Source: Acanthaster planci
Taxonomy: Eukaryota; Echinodermata; Asteroidea; Valvatida; Acanthasteridae
Direction of reading: 5' to 3'
Assembly (NCBI RefSeq): GCF_001949145.1
Contig: NW_019091383.1
Span: 986,466 to 1,050,465 of the forward strand
Length of the DNA stretch: 64,000 nucleotides
Positions 36,375 to 48,420 of this stretch are shown one piece after another. Positions within the stretch are counted from its first letter, which is position 1; every line of letters starts with the position of its first letter. The notes beneath the pieces are model-generated. The model saw only the letters and a program-made list of their open reading frames with translations, was not told where the DNA came from and did no database searches. The translations under genes were made by a program, and so were the position numbers.

Positions 36375-36406
36375 GGAATAATCCATGTTTCTGCATGGAT
36401 TATTCC
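36375..36406. repeat. perfect 13-bp-stem hairpin in the BCKDK 3' UTR
   Basis: GGAATAATCCATG, a six-base loop TTTCTG, then CATGGATTATTCC. It lies about 540 bases after the BCKDK stop and 18 bases before an AATAAA, so it would be in the mRNA. Confidence 0.75.
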
Positions 36407-36423
36407 AGATTCATCCAAAATTT

Positions 36424-36554
36424 AATAAAAAATAGCATATTTGCAAGCCATTATGTAACAGTGCCGTAAACCTGCCTATGTATGTAATCTATGTAAGTCT
36501 GTCTCAAGTCCATTTTAAGTCATCCAGTCTTCAACTATGAGCTGTTCAAATAAA
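36424..36554 (+). terminator. candidate BCKDK poly(A) signals
   Basis: AATAAA occurs at 36424-36429 and again at 36549-36554, 586 and 711 bases after the stop codon at 35838. Either would give an ordinary 3' UTR. Use cannot be judged from the sequence. Confidence 0.4.
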
Positions 36555-38324
36555 ATGTGACAACAGCAGTCCTTTGTCACTGTCCACAAACCTATGTATG
36601 ACTGGTCTTGCGAAGGCACTTGTGGGATGACTTCTGCAGATGGACTCGACTTCGATACTGACACACAGCTTTGCAGATTTCTTGATGGCTTTTTCGTTTT
36701 TTGTTTTTTTTTTCAGAGCCTTCAGGAATCCTCCAAAAGTTCCTTTAAAAACCAATGGCACTTTCGCACCCTTAACAGTTGGACAAAAAAATCCTCTGTG
36801 TTTTTAGCTCAGGGCTAACTTACAGCATTACATCTGAACCACATTTGCATTGAACTAAACAGTGTAAGACGTTACAATTTGTTAACACTCGGTCGCGGTT
36901 ATTCTTCCAATTGCACATGGATTACTTGCGACCCGCGGCAAGTCCCTTGGTCACTTCAAACATCTGGTGGCATGTCATATATAATCCGACACCAGATGTG
37001 GCTTCAAGAAAGCAAGAAGCTTACTAAAAATTTTCTTGTCAAGTCGTCCATTGTGTGTTGCATACGTATACGTATAAGTATAGTACTGTGTGGGCACATG
37101 CACGAGAAACAGCAGAGGCCATATGGGCATGCCCTGACCCATTCACATGATCAGAATCTAAGTTTTATGTTACAGTGGAGGTCCATATTAGACTCTTTAT
37201 AACATAAAGCTGATAGTGTCATTCTTCCACAACCCAGTGGGGCCCTGTAAATATCTGCTGCAGAAGGTAAAATTGAAGATGACACTTGACAGATTTGACA
37301 TTTCACCGAATGCCTGCACTGGATGTAGTATTTTTAAATGTGCAAAAGTCTCTTAAGTTTAACCAAGAAAGTCTAGTGCAAACAAAGCTTAAGCCTGTAC
37401 AACTCTCCCCCCAAAAATCTGATAAACAAGGCATGCAGTATATAGCCAGGAGAGTTTGCCTATCTTAAGGAACAAAAAACATACAATTCAGTACAATTTC
37501 AGGTGAATATGGATCTTCTAATTCTGCATGTTAATGTTACTGTAGGCATTCTTCAAATCGAAATCATTGATTTTTTTGAAAAATGACTGCAAGAAATTAT
37601 TGGCAATCATCTCATATGTTGTATCGTGTTACCCATCCCCTCAACTGAAAGGGTTGAGGCAGTGAATTTGTCGTAGACGCACATTTCATGTAACTTCGTT
37701 TATTTTCTTCGAGTTTTTTAAGTTACTTGACGTCCTTTTTGAGGTTTGGTGTATTGAAAAGTGTATGTTTTGAAACATCTGAAAGTGTCCGTGCTTTTTC
37801 TGACAACGGAGGGTAGTGTTGCTGTGATATCATTCGGGGAAGACACTGGTCAGTGTATAGGTTTTACTATGTAAAATTGCGAATGCTAATTTGCTAATTT
37901 AAAACATTTCATGAGAGAGAGTTGCTCGCTGCCTTACTGCCATCTACTTACTCAAGAACGCATCACCAAAGAAAAAGAAATTGCCAAAAATTCTAGCGGA
38001 TTTTTGTGCACACTTCAATGTTGCGTTGACGTTTTTCTCCCCAGAAAAGCATCACAGTTTGGCCAGGAAAACGGATACTGACATAAGCATGAAAAGCTAA
38101 AGTGCACCAAAATAACTTTTAACGCAGCAAAACAAACATTGCAGGTAAGATTAATTGAAAAGGACAAAGGTATTATTTTAATGGTCATGGTTAAAAAGCA
38201 GTTGCCCTGCATGTACCCTTTAACCAGTGTGTGAGAGAGTGTCAGGTATATATTGACACTTTGAAATTGCTTAGCGACGCACAGTTTCCTGTACCATGTT
38301 CTCCAGTTACAGTCAGTTTCTTAT

Positions 38325-38362
38325 CATGTGACGTATCATGTGACACGACATGTGACACATCA
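38325..38362. promoter_or_regulatory. cluster of CATGTGAC (E-box-like) motifs
   Basis: Within 38 bases there are ATCATGTGACG, ATCATGTGACA and ACATGTGACACA. These fit the TCATGTGA core bound by MiT/TFE bHLH-zip factors. No gene start is nearby (BCKDK ends 2.5 kb away), so function is unsupported. Confidence 0.25.
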
Positions 38363-40082
38363 CAGGGTCAGTCATGGATCATGTTGATCCTTTTGTGTAG
38401 GGCATTGGTTCTTAAGCTTGCAAACGTATGAAACGAAAGAACATGTTCTTTGTCATTCAGTTCTTTCTAGTAAAATTGTTGGACACATTGTAAATGTCTC
38501 ATGCAGTCACCAATCTGAGGACAAACAGGTGATTTCGTGATTGTTTGGTTTGCCAAGTGATAGTGACATTTTAAATGTTAATTAAACACTTAAGTGGCAT
38601 TCATACTTTTTGCCACTGTGAGTTAAAATATATTTAGTTTTAGATTTACAGGGATATCCACGGAGAAGATTATTCAAATATTATTGGTATGTAGGTCTGT
38701 CTGGGTAGTCAACATTTTTGATCGTAGAAAATCGATATTCAACAAGGATGAAGCTGCTTTTTGTGAAATCCACTCTAAGCACAATCACATTGTTTTTTTT
38801 TAAGTGCATATGTAATCATTTACAAGATTATTACATATTCAAAATAGTAGGCCTTAAAATGTCGCGCATTTCAATATAAAAGCATGCCAATAAAAATGGA
38901 CGTTGTTTCATCGAAACTGAAATATAAATGAAGAAAGAATGAGACGTAAAGTGCCGCATTTTTTCCGAAAGGGGGGAACAACTGACAAACTTGACTTCAG
39001 TATTACTGCAGCCGTGAAAAGGGGATCGTGTCGGTTTCATACACTTGTAAAGTTATTGGATGAAGGGTATCTTTGTGGCATGTTCAGTTCAAGAGATAAA
39101 ATAGTGTATGGAATAATAGCAGTGTGTTTGATGAGGACGCTGCGTGTTTTGTGTAGCTCAACAAACACTGGGGAAGTTCACGAAATTGTTGCTTTCTGAA
39201 AAGGATTCATTCATGATTAATCGGGACAATAGTGGACAGTTGTGGAATTCGGCTGTTTCTTATACCAAAGATTTATACACCAATGTGTGGAAGGCATTCC
39301 TTTCCTCTTTTCTCTTGCGTGTTTTTTTCCTCATTTTTCTGGTTATGGGGAATTATGCCAACCACTTTAAGGAAAACTTGGGTTGTTTTAGGACGACGTT
39401 TGAAAACGACAAATTCAGTTTACAGAAGCAAGTGTTAACGTAGCCGAGGAGGTTTTGCCGGTTTGAATTTGATTCACGAGTCATAGGTATTGCTCGTGGA
39501 GTAACTGTTCAGTTATTCAAATCGATTTGGTGTCTGTTTGGAAACATTGGTTTATGCTCTCATTTTCAGTCTTTGTTTTCTCATTTGTTTTTCCTCCTTT
39601 TTATTTACAATTTAATTTCTTGACAGAATAAAATTCGGTTCGACATAAGATTTGGGTTTTGTCTGTTGTAGCGTGGAGCAAATAACTTCGAAATTCATTT
39701 CCTTTCTTTTGATTTCGTTCATAAAAAGTACAGTTCTTTTACTTCTAACATCGGGCCTTGGATTTTTCACGTTTTTATTCAAAGGGCATTCGCAGCAGGT
39801 ACATGTTATAATGTTACAATGGTTAGTGGATGTTATTAATTACAGCACGATTTCGTGTTTATCAGCTTGGAAAATGATTGAACAGTTAATGTGGCCACTC
39901 CGTTGCTGATTTTGGCGCCAACGTATTAGATTTCTCCTACCTACCTACCTTGTAGTTACATGTTGTCAACATTGGAAGTTACTGAAATCGAAATTATCTA
40001 CATGATTCATAGAGATTACGCAAATAAATGAACGTGTGCATGTATATTCATACGGAATTACGACTGTCGATGTCATGACTGA

Positions 40083-40230
40083 TTATGGCGACGTTTCTTC
40101 CCGTTTGACCCCATCACCGATGTAGACCTTGATGCGGTCAATCTGATCCCTCTTGTCTTGGGGTGCGCGGGTCTTTTTAGTCATGCGATGGTGCAGCCAG
40201 TCACAGATGGGTGCAGAGTGCAAAATAGCT
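40083..40230 (-). other. exon-like open segment, unidentified
   Basis: A minus-strand frame reads a charged stretch ending DQIDRIKVYIGDGVKREETSP and then a TAA stop at 40085-40083. GC content and codon choice rise locally, as in the real exons of the window. It would fit a last exon, but I recognise no family and find no partner exon or clear 3' splice site. It may equally be a retrogene or transposon fragment. Confidence 0.3.
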
Positions 40231-41582
40231 TATGCTGAGCTTAAGGTTACTTCGACATTTCCTGTTCTTTATTCCAGCATTTTTATTACTGGTTACATAA
40301 TGTAACTGATTTATCTGGTAGAGTGGTCTGACAGCCATTCAATAAATCATTTTCAGAAAAGTTCGGATGCCACACATTGCCTGAGACTCTCAGTCATACA
40401 CTCCAGCGTATTTAAACAAAGGATGAACAGTAGATAGACAACATTCTAAAGACAAACCGAGACATTTATCTTCGTAATAAAACAAGCAATATTCTCATTC
40501 TTGGTGAAATGTATTCAGAAATGCTTCAGCAATAGGCCTAGTGCTTGCAGGACCTTTGTCTTTTTGTTCAAAAGGGAATTGATAATTTCTTAGATTCAAG
40601 AATTATTCGTTTTATCTGTCAGGTAACAGTGTAGGCCCACTGGATGTGGAAGGAAATTACCCAGATCAGTAACATTTGAAGAACAATCGTATAAACCGCT
40701 GATGGGTTTCACGGTGTCTTCGTATAGTTCTACACGTGTTGATACACCAACTTTTGTACCTAGAGTGGCTCAGAGCAAGAGACAGGCAACTGGCATTCGC
40801 TATTGTAGCTGTCTCGGGGAAAATAACTGTACCCGTGCGTACAGCAACCGAAGGGCTGGACGCAGTGACTACTGGCATTGTGCGCAAATGCATACTGGTG
40901 ACGGCCATGTGCATTCCAAAGCGCTAGCGCTACAGAGCCGGGTTCAAGCTTGGAAGAGTTGCTGGCAAACTGTCAGCAGATTTTGTATTTAAATTGACGT
41001 TTTCAAAGAAGATAAAAATTAATCCGTTATCACTTAACTTAAGCAGAATCTGTGGGAGAGGTATGATTAAACATACCGTGACTGTTTATTCTCGTAGTGA
41101 AATAAGCCCCGTCGGTGCCCTGAAGAGCATTTTATTTTTGCTTGGCTTTGCAAATGATCAAGGGATGACCTCGGGAGGATTATGTTACTAAAAATGAAAA
41201 GACTGAAATCTACAGATTTTAACCAGAAATTGGAGCATGATAAAAGTACCCTCTATTTGGAAATCACGTGCATGGCAAGTAACTTCGCTCTTAACCCACC
41301 TTCGTTACAGGCCGCTGCCCAAGGGCAAATGCATAATTTGTGGAGCGCTCTGGACGGAGATAGTTCGAACAGGCGCATGACACGAGCGCACCGAATGCCT
41401 ACGCGCACATATAGGACAGAGAAAAACTCACGATGCTTTGCTCGTCAACGAGGCTCCTTTAGTGACTTTATCAGTAAACAAATAGAATATACGTCGAAGA
41501 TTATGAAACAAAAGACGAAACAGATATACGGAACACTTATATACAACAACAAACAAATATTTATAGGACTAAATCGATACAT

Positions 41583-42720
41583 TATAGGACCAAACCAATA
41601 TATAAAAATGTAGGCCTATGAGGTGCATCGTGAAAAAAAGACAAAACAATCCATGGTCATTGAAGCGAACTTCCAATCAAGACGATTCGCCATATAGGCC
41701 TTATATTCGGTCTGATGAAGCCGCGTATTCACTCAGTACAGAGGCCAATAAAGATCTATGGCCGTAATTTTTAGGACGTCATTTCACAGGAGGAGTATTA
41801 CTTGCGTGATTCTATGGTGATTCGTAGATTTCCTAAATACGACACCGAAGTAATTATACGGCCATTCTCCGGTTCTCAGTAACTGACTGTCTAAATCTGG
41901 CTGCTTGCATGTTAGGTGTAAACGCAAAATTCACACCTGAGTGATATGGTGAAAGCACATATTTTGTTTTGACATTAAGTGATGTGTACACCTCATACAA
42001 CTGATAAAAGAATGTAGTCGGGGAAACTTTAAGATGTCATCGGCAATTGGACTGTTCTTCCAGCACAGCTCGATGCAGTGTCTCAAAGACAGTAAGACTT
42101 ATCATTTTGTACCGCCATGCAAAAAAGGTGTCTGTTGTTGGACGTCATTTTAAAGTAAAAGTATAGCGTGGTTTAAAATTATCCGGGTTCCGAATCAAAA
42201 ATTATAGGCTAGTTGCAACCCTGAGCAGTCACTGCACGTGGTGGTTTTATGTTAAGTCACTATTACCTTCCAATGTCATTGCTATACATCTCAGCATACA
42301 TGGATACGCATGCCCACTGTGCGGCCTGCTTCACTCTTTCCCTGCAAACTTGCTTCGGTCGATATAACGCGAAGGAGTGCACTGTCGACCGGTCCATATC
42401 ACGATATAACGTAAACGGACCGGTCCATAATCGCAACTTGCTTTGTTCTGTAAGTACAACCTTAAGTTTACAACTCTTCTGCTTTGTATTATGATTTTGG
42501 TTCTACATTTTCGATTGTATATTTATTTAGTCACACATAAAATTTACTCTCGACCTACCTCTGTAGGCCTATATTCGTTTTGTCCGACATCTTTCCAACC
42601 TGAATGTATATTTTGCTCCCATTGACACATTTGTTTCAATCTTAGTTTCACCCTATATATGTACATTTATGTGGTCATGTACATATTTGTGTCGTTCTTT
42701 ATATATTGGTTTGGTTCTAT
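41583..42720. repeat. AT-rich repeat in inverted orientation, 1.1 kb apart
   Basis: GGACCAAACCAATATATAAA at about 41589-41608 is the near-perfect reverse complement of TTTATATATTGGTTTGGTTC at about 42698-42717. Around each copy are degenerate ATTTGT and CTATGAATA repeats. These may be two copies of one minisatellite or the ends of an element. Confidence 0.45.
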
Positions 42721-42960
42721 GAATATTTTTTGTCTTCTTGTATACATTTGTTGCGTCTAATTTCATCACCTATTTATTTGTTTTAACGTATATACTGATA
42801 ACGTCACAAAGGGTGTCTCATAGCTGCGACTTCTTTCCTTCACAAAAATTTGTAAAACGCATTTGGCTTTTCCAGGGCGCTGTAAGGGCGTTGGGTGACC
42901 AGTGAAAGTGATTAACGTGCAGTGATAACCCTGAGGGCCTGAGCTCTGCAATTTACGCAG

Positions 42961-43103
42961 ATCAATAATGCCGGGGGTGAATACATTATGGCGTTCCAGT
43001 CATCCATCGGATCCAATGATGGCATGTTCCTGGATCTAAAAGGCACATTGTCAGTGGAGTCTGGTGAACCCTGCATAAATTCTTGCCGAAAATGGAAACG
43101 GCT
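42961..43103 (+). pseudogene. lone exon-like segment, possible IgGFc-binding-type fragment
   Basis: A 143-base open segment is bounded by a 3' splice site (tttacgcag before 42961) and a 5' splice site (GTGAGT at 43104). Its frame begins INNAGGEYIMAF and continues FLDLKGTLSVESGEP. The first part resembles the N-terminal pattern of IgGFc-binding-protein domains, in which a G-x-E-[YF]-I-x-A-F block recurs, but the resemblance is weak. No neighbouring exon on the plus strand fits. It is either one exon of a gene otherwise lost, or a false signal. Confidence 0.3.
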
Positions 43104-43419
43104 GTGAGTCAACAGCCATCGGAAACGGAAAACTTTTCTTTCCACCCTATGTGCGCAACTCTTGATATGGCACATATGTAGGTTGAGCGTTTTAAAAGAG
43201 GGCGTTTCTCAATTAGCCGGACTTCTGCACTGGTGTACGTTCTATTGATACCTAGCTCAACGTTTGTCCAGAGGGGTTACTTTGTTCTCAACTTCATTTA
43301 TCATAGCACAGATAGCTGCGAGGACAAGCCGCTGATCACCCTGGGAACTATATGTTGCTCATATCTCAGAAACTAACTCCTTCCAAGGATACTTGGCAAT
43401 ACCTGGAATCAGCACAGCG

Positions 43420-45650
43420 TCAAACGCTAGATGTACGGCTCCGAACAGCGCCACCATCCGTTTTTAGTTGCACCTTAATACTTTCGTCTTTCTCCACATT
43501 GTCTTCGACTGCGTCGTCACGGATGCCATCTGCCGCAGCGCCTTGCATCCAGAATCGGATCTCAACGATGTAGTAAAGCAACAGCGATACAAGCAACAAG
43601 GAGATGACGCCGTAGATTTTATACGCTACGCAGATGGAAGTTGGGATGCTGACACCAAAGGAAACAGCGAAGCCAATAGCGGTGAAGGTGAAGTAGGCCG
43701 AGAAGACCGGCCCCTGACTGGATGGAAACAGCACGCTGATGAAGACTACAGGGGAAAAAAATAAATACATAGTTTTACTTGGTGGCCGAATTTGGAGACA
43801 CGTCAACCATGCACTGGTGTAACGTTTTGCCTCAAAATGTGTATTTGCCCCGTTACTTTTAAAGAGGGCCAAAATTAACATTAAGTAGTATTTAGTATTG
43901 GGTGATTTGATCGCTGCGTGAAATTTTTAATGGTATGTGAATTAAACACGTTCTTTTGTGTGACGGCTGGTCATAGTTCAGCAGGCTCTGGTATAGGCAA
44001 AAATACGGTACAGTCTACGGTATTGAACAGTATGATGTTTTGTCGTCACAGAGCTACATAGGTCACCTTTAGTCTGGATCTGCAGAATGGCATCATTGAT
44101 CCCAAATGCTGCGGCTAGGAGGTACAGGTGCCAGACTTCTCCCGTCTCTGGATCCCACAGTAAACATACCACCAGCGTGGTCATAACCAGAGCCCCGGAA
44201 AATGTGGTGACCACTACCCGGCTGACGTACTCTCTGATCCAGCCGAGTACCACGTTGAACAGGGTGTCGGTGGATGCAAAAACCATGATGACGTAACCGA
44301 TAACGTGTATGCCGTGGGTGCAGCCAACAAAAGACTGTGTATGTGACACATTTAAGTTCAAAAGTTTTATGTACATGTATTTATTTTTTACATTTTTTTT
44401 ATATTCCAACAAAAAGAACAAGGAAAATGCAACATGTGATCATGGCTCAACAGTTATTACACAGCAAATAAAACATTAACTCTGTTGTTTGTATCCGGCA
44501 GAACGTTTTCTTACCACACTTCATGGTTAAAGGCAATTAATGCAAATCAGGTGCGGTTCTAGTTTAGACAAGTAAGTACCTAAATGTGGCTTGTTAAATG
44601 TTTATGTGCAGAAATTGGTTGGATAATGTTTTAATTGGGGGATAGGACCATGGCGAAAAATATCTGAACGCAACGTCACTTTAGTTCTTTCTGAGGTGTG
44701 AGATTTGGATATGAAAATAAAAAGTTACTTGTTTTATGGCAGACGTCAGTTTGAAATAAAATACATATAATATATATACATACCTTTGTAAAGTCGCCCA
44801 TCACAAAGGAGAAATGAACACCAACGAAAGAAGCAGAAGGCATCAACATGAGAAGGTGTGGGGCTTTCAGAGCTCGGAACACGTCCAGCCAGTCAGTGGA
44901 ACGAGGTACCTGCTCCCCAGCGGTAACGACAGAGTACTTCGGTTTCACCTCGTCCATGAATAGGATCCCGGTGAGAGGTGCCAGGAGCAATCCGCAGGCA
45001 CTGTAACACCCTAGGAATATTTGGATGATGTAGAGCGGTGGTTGGACCGCCCCAACGGCATCCTCCGGTATCTCGGCCCCACAGTCTCGGGAGCCGCACC
45101 CGCTCAGGCTGAAGTTCCTTTCCAGTAAGCCCTCATCCTCCCCGTACATCCGACTCGTCAAGACGTTCGATACCAGGAACGTCGAGAAGACGTAGCACAA
45201 CTGCCACGCCATCTGCATCATGGCAAAGTACCGATTTGTGAGCACCTCGGCTACCCCACTAGACAGGTACGCCTTGTTGGCGGCTAAGATGTTCAGATAC
45301 GTGGAGGCGGCAGCCCAGCATGGATTTGCAGCCAGACCGCAGAGAATGGCCGCTGGGATGACGGTGTAGAATCGAGGGTAGAAGTTGCTAACCGCGTAGA
45401 TGCCATAACCCATTGAGCCAAGTATTACAGTCTTCCGTGGTCCTACTTTCCTGATTAGGACAGGAGAGATAAAGAGGGCAGATGCGGTGGCCACTGCGTA
45501 GGTACAACTTAAGCTGGCCAGGCCCAGTCCTTTGGAGGAATTCAAGGTGCTTTGGAGCGTTTGCAGCGAACTGAAGCACAGGGAACTGAGAGCAAACACC
45601 ACGCAAACTGCTACAAGGTTCTTCAAGATCCTCCGCTCTGGAGACACCAT
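43420..45650 (-). CDS. UNC93A: UNC93A-like major-facilitator-fold membrane protein, 3 exons
   Basis: Exons are 45650-44784, 44334-44067 and 43745-43420; phases 0 and 1 agree; 486 aa (human UNC93A 457). The start at 45650 (AAAATGG) is preferred over an in-frame upstream Met seven codons earlier because of context and family N-termini. The protein starts with a short basic cytoplasmic tail and TM1 (LVAVCVVFALSSLCFSSL), then LQSTLNSSKGLGLASLSCTY, a block typical of UNC93. Paired helices follow, a Cys-rich extracellular loop (GCGSRDCG) with an N-glycosylation site (NFS) between the two halves, and SFVGCTHGIHVIGYVIM opening the second half. The acidic C-terminal tail (DAVEDNVEKDES) is cytoplasmic. 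UNC93 proteins include potassium-channel regulators and the Toll-receptor chaperone UNC93B; UNC93A is less understood. Transport cannot be claimed from sequence. Confidence 0.92.
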
Positions 45651-46605
45651 TTTGGAAAAGTTTAAACACAATATATTGCCAGTATATACCCTTATTCAAC
45701 GAATGTCAGACATCAAACGGACTTGAATGGATCACTGGTGTTATAGTATGTTTTGCACATATGTGAACGTGCCAATGAAACATAGGCCTATCGGTTATAA
45801 AGTGTTTGCCTCTATCGGTGGGTAAAGTGAGTTGTGTGAATAAAGGTATCCGTATCCGATAAGCCCGTACGAAGTGCATGTAAACACAGGATCCCGGCTT
45901 GAACAAGTCCGTTTTACCAGGGCATGCAGGGGCAAACGTACATCTTGCTCTGTGCATGCTCAGTATGACAAGCTAATTGGGCAGTTTCAGTCGAGCGAGA
46001 TTCTGAGATTTCATCTCATTTCATGTATAAGAATTTTGGCATATTTGTATATTTTGCTGCAGTCAAAGGGAGGCTGCACTATAAGAAAAATGTTGGCGAA
46101 TAGATTGGTAGATTATATGCGTTTCTCGCCCCCTCCATCAAAAAATGGATGGACCTGCCCATTTCTCGTCTGGTCCCTTGCCCCTGGATCACAGCCCACG
46201 CCAAGTCACGCAGATATCCTCTGGCGAAATCGTGATAGCTCCTGATCATGCGCGGCCTTCATGTTAGTTTTACAATGAACTTTGACTGGCATCTCTGTTG
46301 AATCAATTTGACAACACTTAAACCTACATGCATCGCTGCGGCGCTTGAATATGAATTTGTCGACTCTGACCGGACTGGACAGTGAATTATTGACAGGTCA
46401 CAAGCCGATGGGACCTGTTGGCCTTTAAACAAATGCTTTGTTCAATATTTGACAAGCGTTTTCGATCTCAAATTGTCATATTTTACGTCAACCTACGAAG
46501 CCTGTTGTTGTTTTGTTTTGTTTCAATGGTGCTTTCAGCTACTCAGGCTATTTGCGCCAATAACTACACGTTTATTCATACAGTTTATTAATCAGCATCA
46601 CATTA

Positions 46606-46770
46606 CGGAGCTAGGAAGAAGGTTTTAGAGGCAGGAGGAAACCGGAGTACCCGGAGAAACCCTGCGAGAGCGAGTATGGACTGGAAACCAAATGCACTTA
46701 AAGCCCGGGCTAAGCCGGGACTCGAACCCGGGCCTCATTGGTGGAAACCCTACGAAGTTTTTTTAGGGAC
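46606..46770 (-). mobile_element. tRNA-derived SINE-like element
   Basis: On the minus strand, CCCGGGTTCGAGTCCCGG carries an RNA polymerase III B-box (46729-46719) inside a good T-arm stem. It is followed at about 46665-46630 by GGGTTTCTCCGGGTACTCC and GGTTTCCTCC, a conserved tract I associate with SINEs of several marine invertebrates (recollection, not a search). The tRNA head is incomplete. Confidence 0.55.
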
Positions 46771-47862
46771 GGAAGTAAGGGGAGATCAAATCCCCGACGT
46801 CCACACTTTAAAGCAACCCTTCCGCTACAAGACCTCATTTTATAAGTATCGCGATCTCAAAAAAATAGAATGCCTTTCCCTGACACCCTTTATCAGTCTA
46901 TCCGTGATGTCATACCTGACGAGACCGCTGGTCTGCCAGAACGTCTCAAGGAAGTACCTATGGAATAACTCCCAGGTTTATCGACCCTGCTTCTCATCGT
47001 CATTGCCTACTTGTGGATTGTCCACTCTGATTGCAAAGTGTATTATTGTTGGGCGGAAATTCGTACCACTCCTTACCCCTAGCTTCCATCAGTGCCAATT
47101 GTATGGGCCTACGTTTGCGAGGGTCCACGCCTTCGTGGAGAGACACATGAAGCTATCAGTGACGTATAACAGCGTTTCCAACTGTGCCATTATTTTTAGC
47201 GCGTGCATATTAATGAATAATTAAAGCCGTCTGTTTGCACCTTTTACTGTCACCTTTCTGAGACTAGAAGAGTCCAGAGTCCAAGATGATAATGGAAGAC
47301 GCCTGGAAGCGGAAACCAGCTTCAACCTCGACTGTCCAAATTCTGGTTTTCGTTCTCCCCGTGTATACACATGACATGTACACCCTACCACGAGACCCAG
47401 GGAACCGAATTCGGCATTGTGTGATGAACGCCCTCTGTAGGTGGTTTGGGTCGCGTCGTCCAGTGCGTGCTGTGGCGGCCGGGCTGGAGGAGGCGGCTGG
47501 GAATACCACACACCTTGGCCCTTAGGTAGAGATCCCGGGGTGATGGGGAATATATCCTCCCTACTTGTTGGGGGGGGGGTTTCCCAATATAATCATTCCC
47601 CACTTTTTAAGTCACTCACTATGTGTACCTTGGCTCTGCACCACCGTTCTCCGTAGATATTCCACTGCGGTAAGAGAAGCATGGACACATCCAAGAGACA
47701 CACGAGCCTGGCTGATCAGATCATTATTCAGGGACGCGAAGTAAAATCCCGATAGCGAAACAAATAATGTCATTTCTTAAAGTGCCGACAAAGGGTGATG
47801 TTTTTGTAATCGGCAGCCACCCCTTCAAAAAGATGATGGATGTTAAACTTTTTAAAAATAAA

Positions 47863-48420
47863 GTAATAATAATAATAATTATAATAATAATGCATTCATA
47901 AAGCGCCAATCCATTAAAAGGTTAATGCTCGTTGGCGCTTAAAACTAGAAAGCTTAAAAACTACAGCATTCACAAGGAAATTAAGAAAATTGTTAATTTA
48001 AGAACTAATTAGAAAAACCAACTTAAATCGTATACAATATTATATAAAAACTAGAATTTAGTCCTTAACATTGGATTACACTGTTGAATATTAAAAGTCA
48101 AACATGGATAAATAAGTTAAATTGCAAAAATACTGAGATACACTGCATAAAATAGTTCAAAAGAATACGGATTATTTTATAATAAAACGGATTCACCATA
48201 AACATACGTTTTAAGACCAGAGCGGTGACAATTAATATATCTTCATTGTATTCTGGGACGATACCATTGATACATTTCAAAACTAAGAGACACACTTTGT
48301 AAATAATTCTGCATTTGACTGGAGCCCATGCAGTTCCATGAGAACAAGGGTTATACGATCGACTTTTCTAGCCTGTCAGAAAGCATTCTAGCTGCACGGT
48401 TTTGAACACGCTGTAAAGTA
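47863..48420 (-). mobile_element. degraded 3' fragment of an L2/CR1-type LINE
   Basis: Minus-strand translation across frameshifts gives LQRVQNRAARML near 48416, then ELHGLQSNAELFTKC, then LLVLKCINGIVPEYNEDIL near 48290-48240. That order is the one seen at the C-terminal end of L2/CR1-group reverse transcriptases. The 3' end has a GCGCCAA/TTGGCGC stem and ATGCATTATTATTA microsatellite at 47895-47863, the usual L2-like tail. Several stops and frameshifts make it dead. The 5' limit is uncertain; 48421-48560 may also belong. Confidence 0.75.

Larger units (their letters stand above)
36555..42960. other. intergenic spacer, AT-rich
   Basis: No gene can be supported across most of this stretch. 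It contains a cluster of CATGTGAC words at 38325-38360 and an exon-like open segment on the minus strand at 40083-40230. The 143-codon frame at 41182-41613 has no domain and ends in AT-rich repeat, so I do not call it. Confidence 0.5.

Noticed and set aside
41182-41613. 143-codon plus-strand frame
   Set aside because: Composition shifts to Lys, Ile and Tyr from AT-rich repeat at its end. No family pattern or intron context.
47221-47525. Overlapping frames on both strands in a GC-rich block
   Set aside because: Both strands being open is expected from GC-rich sequence with few stops. No domain or splice pattern.
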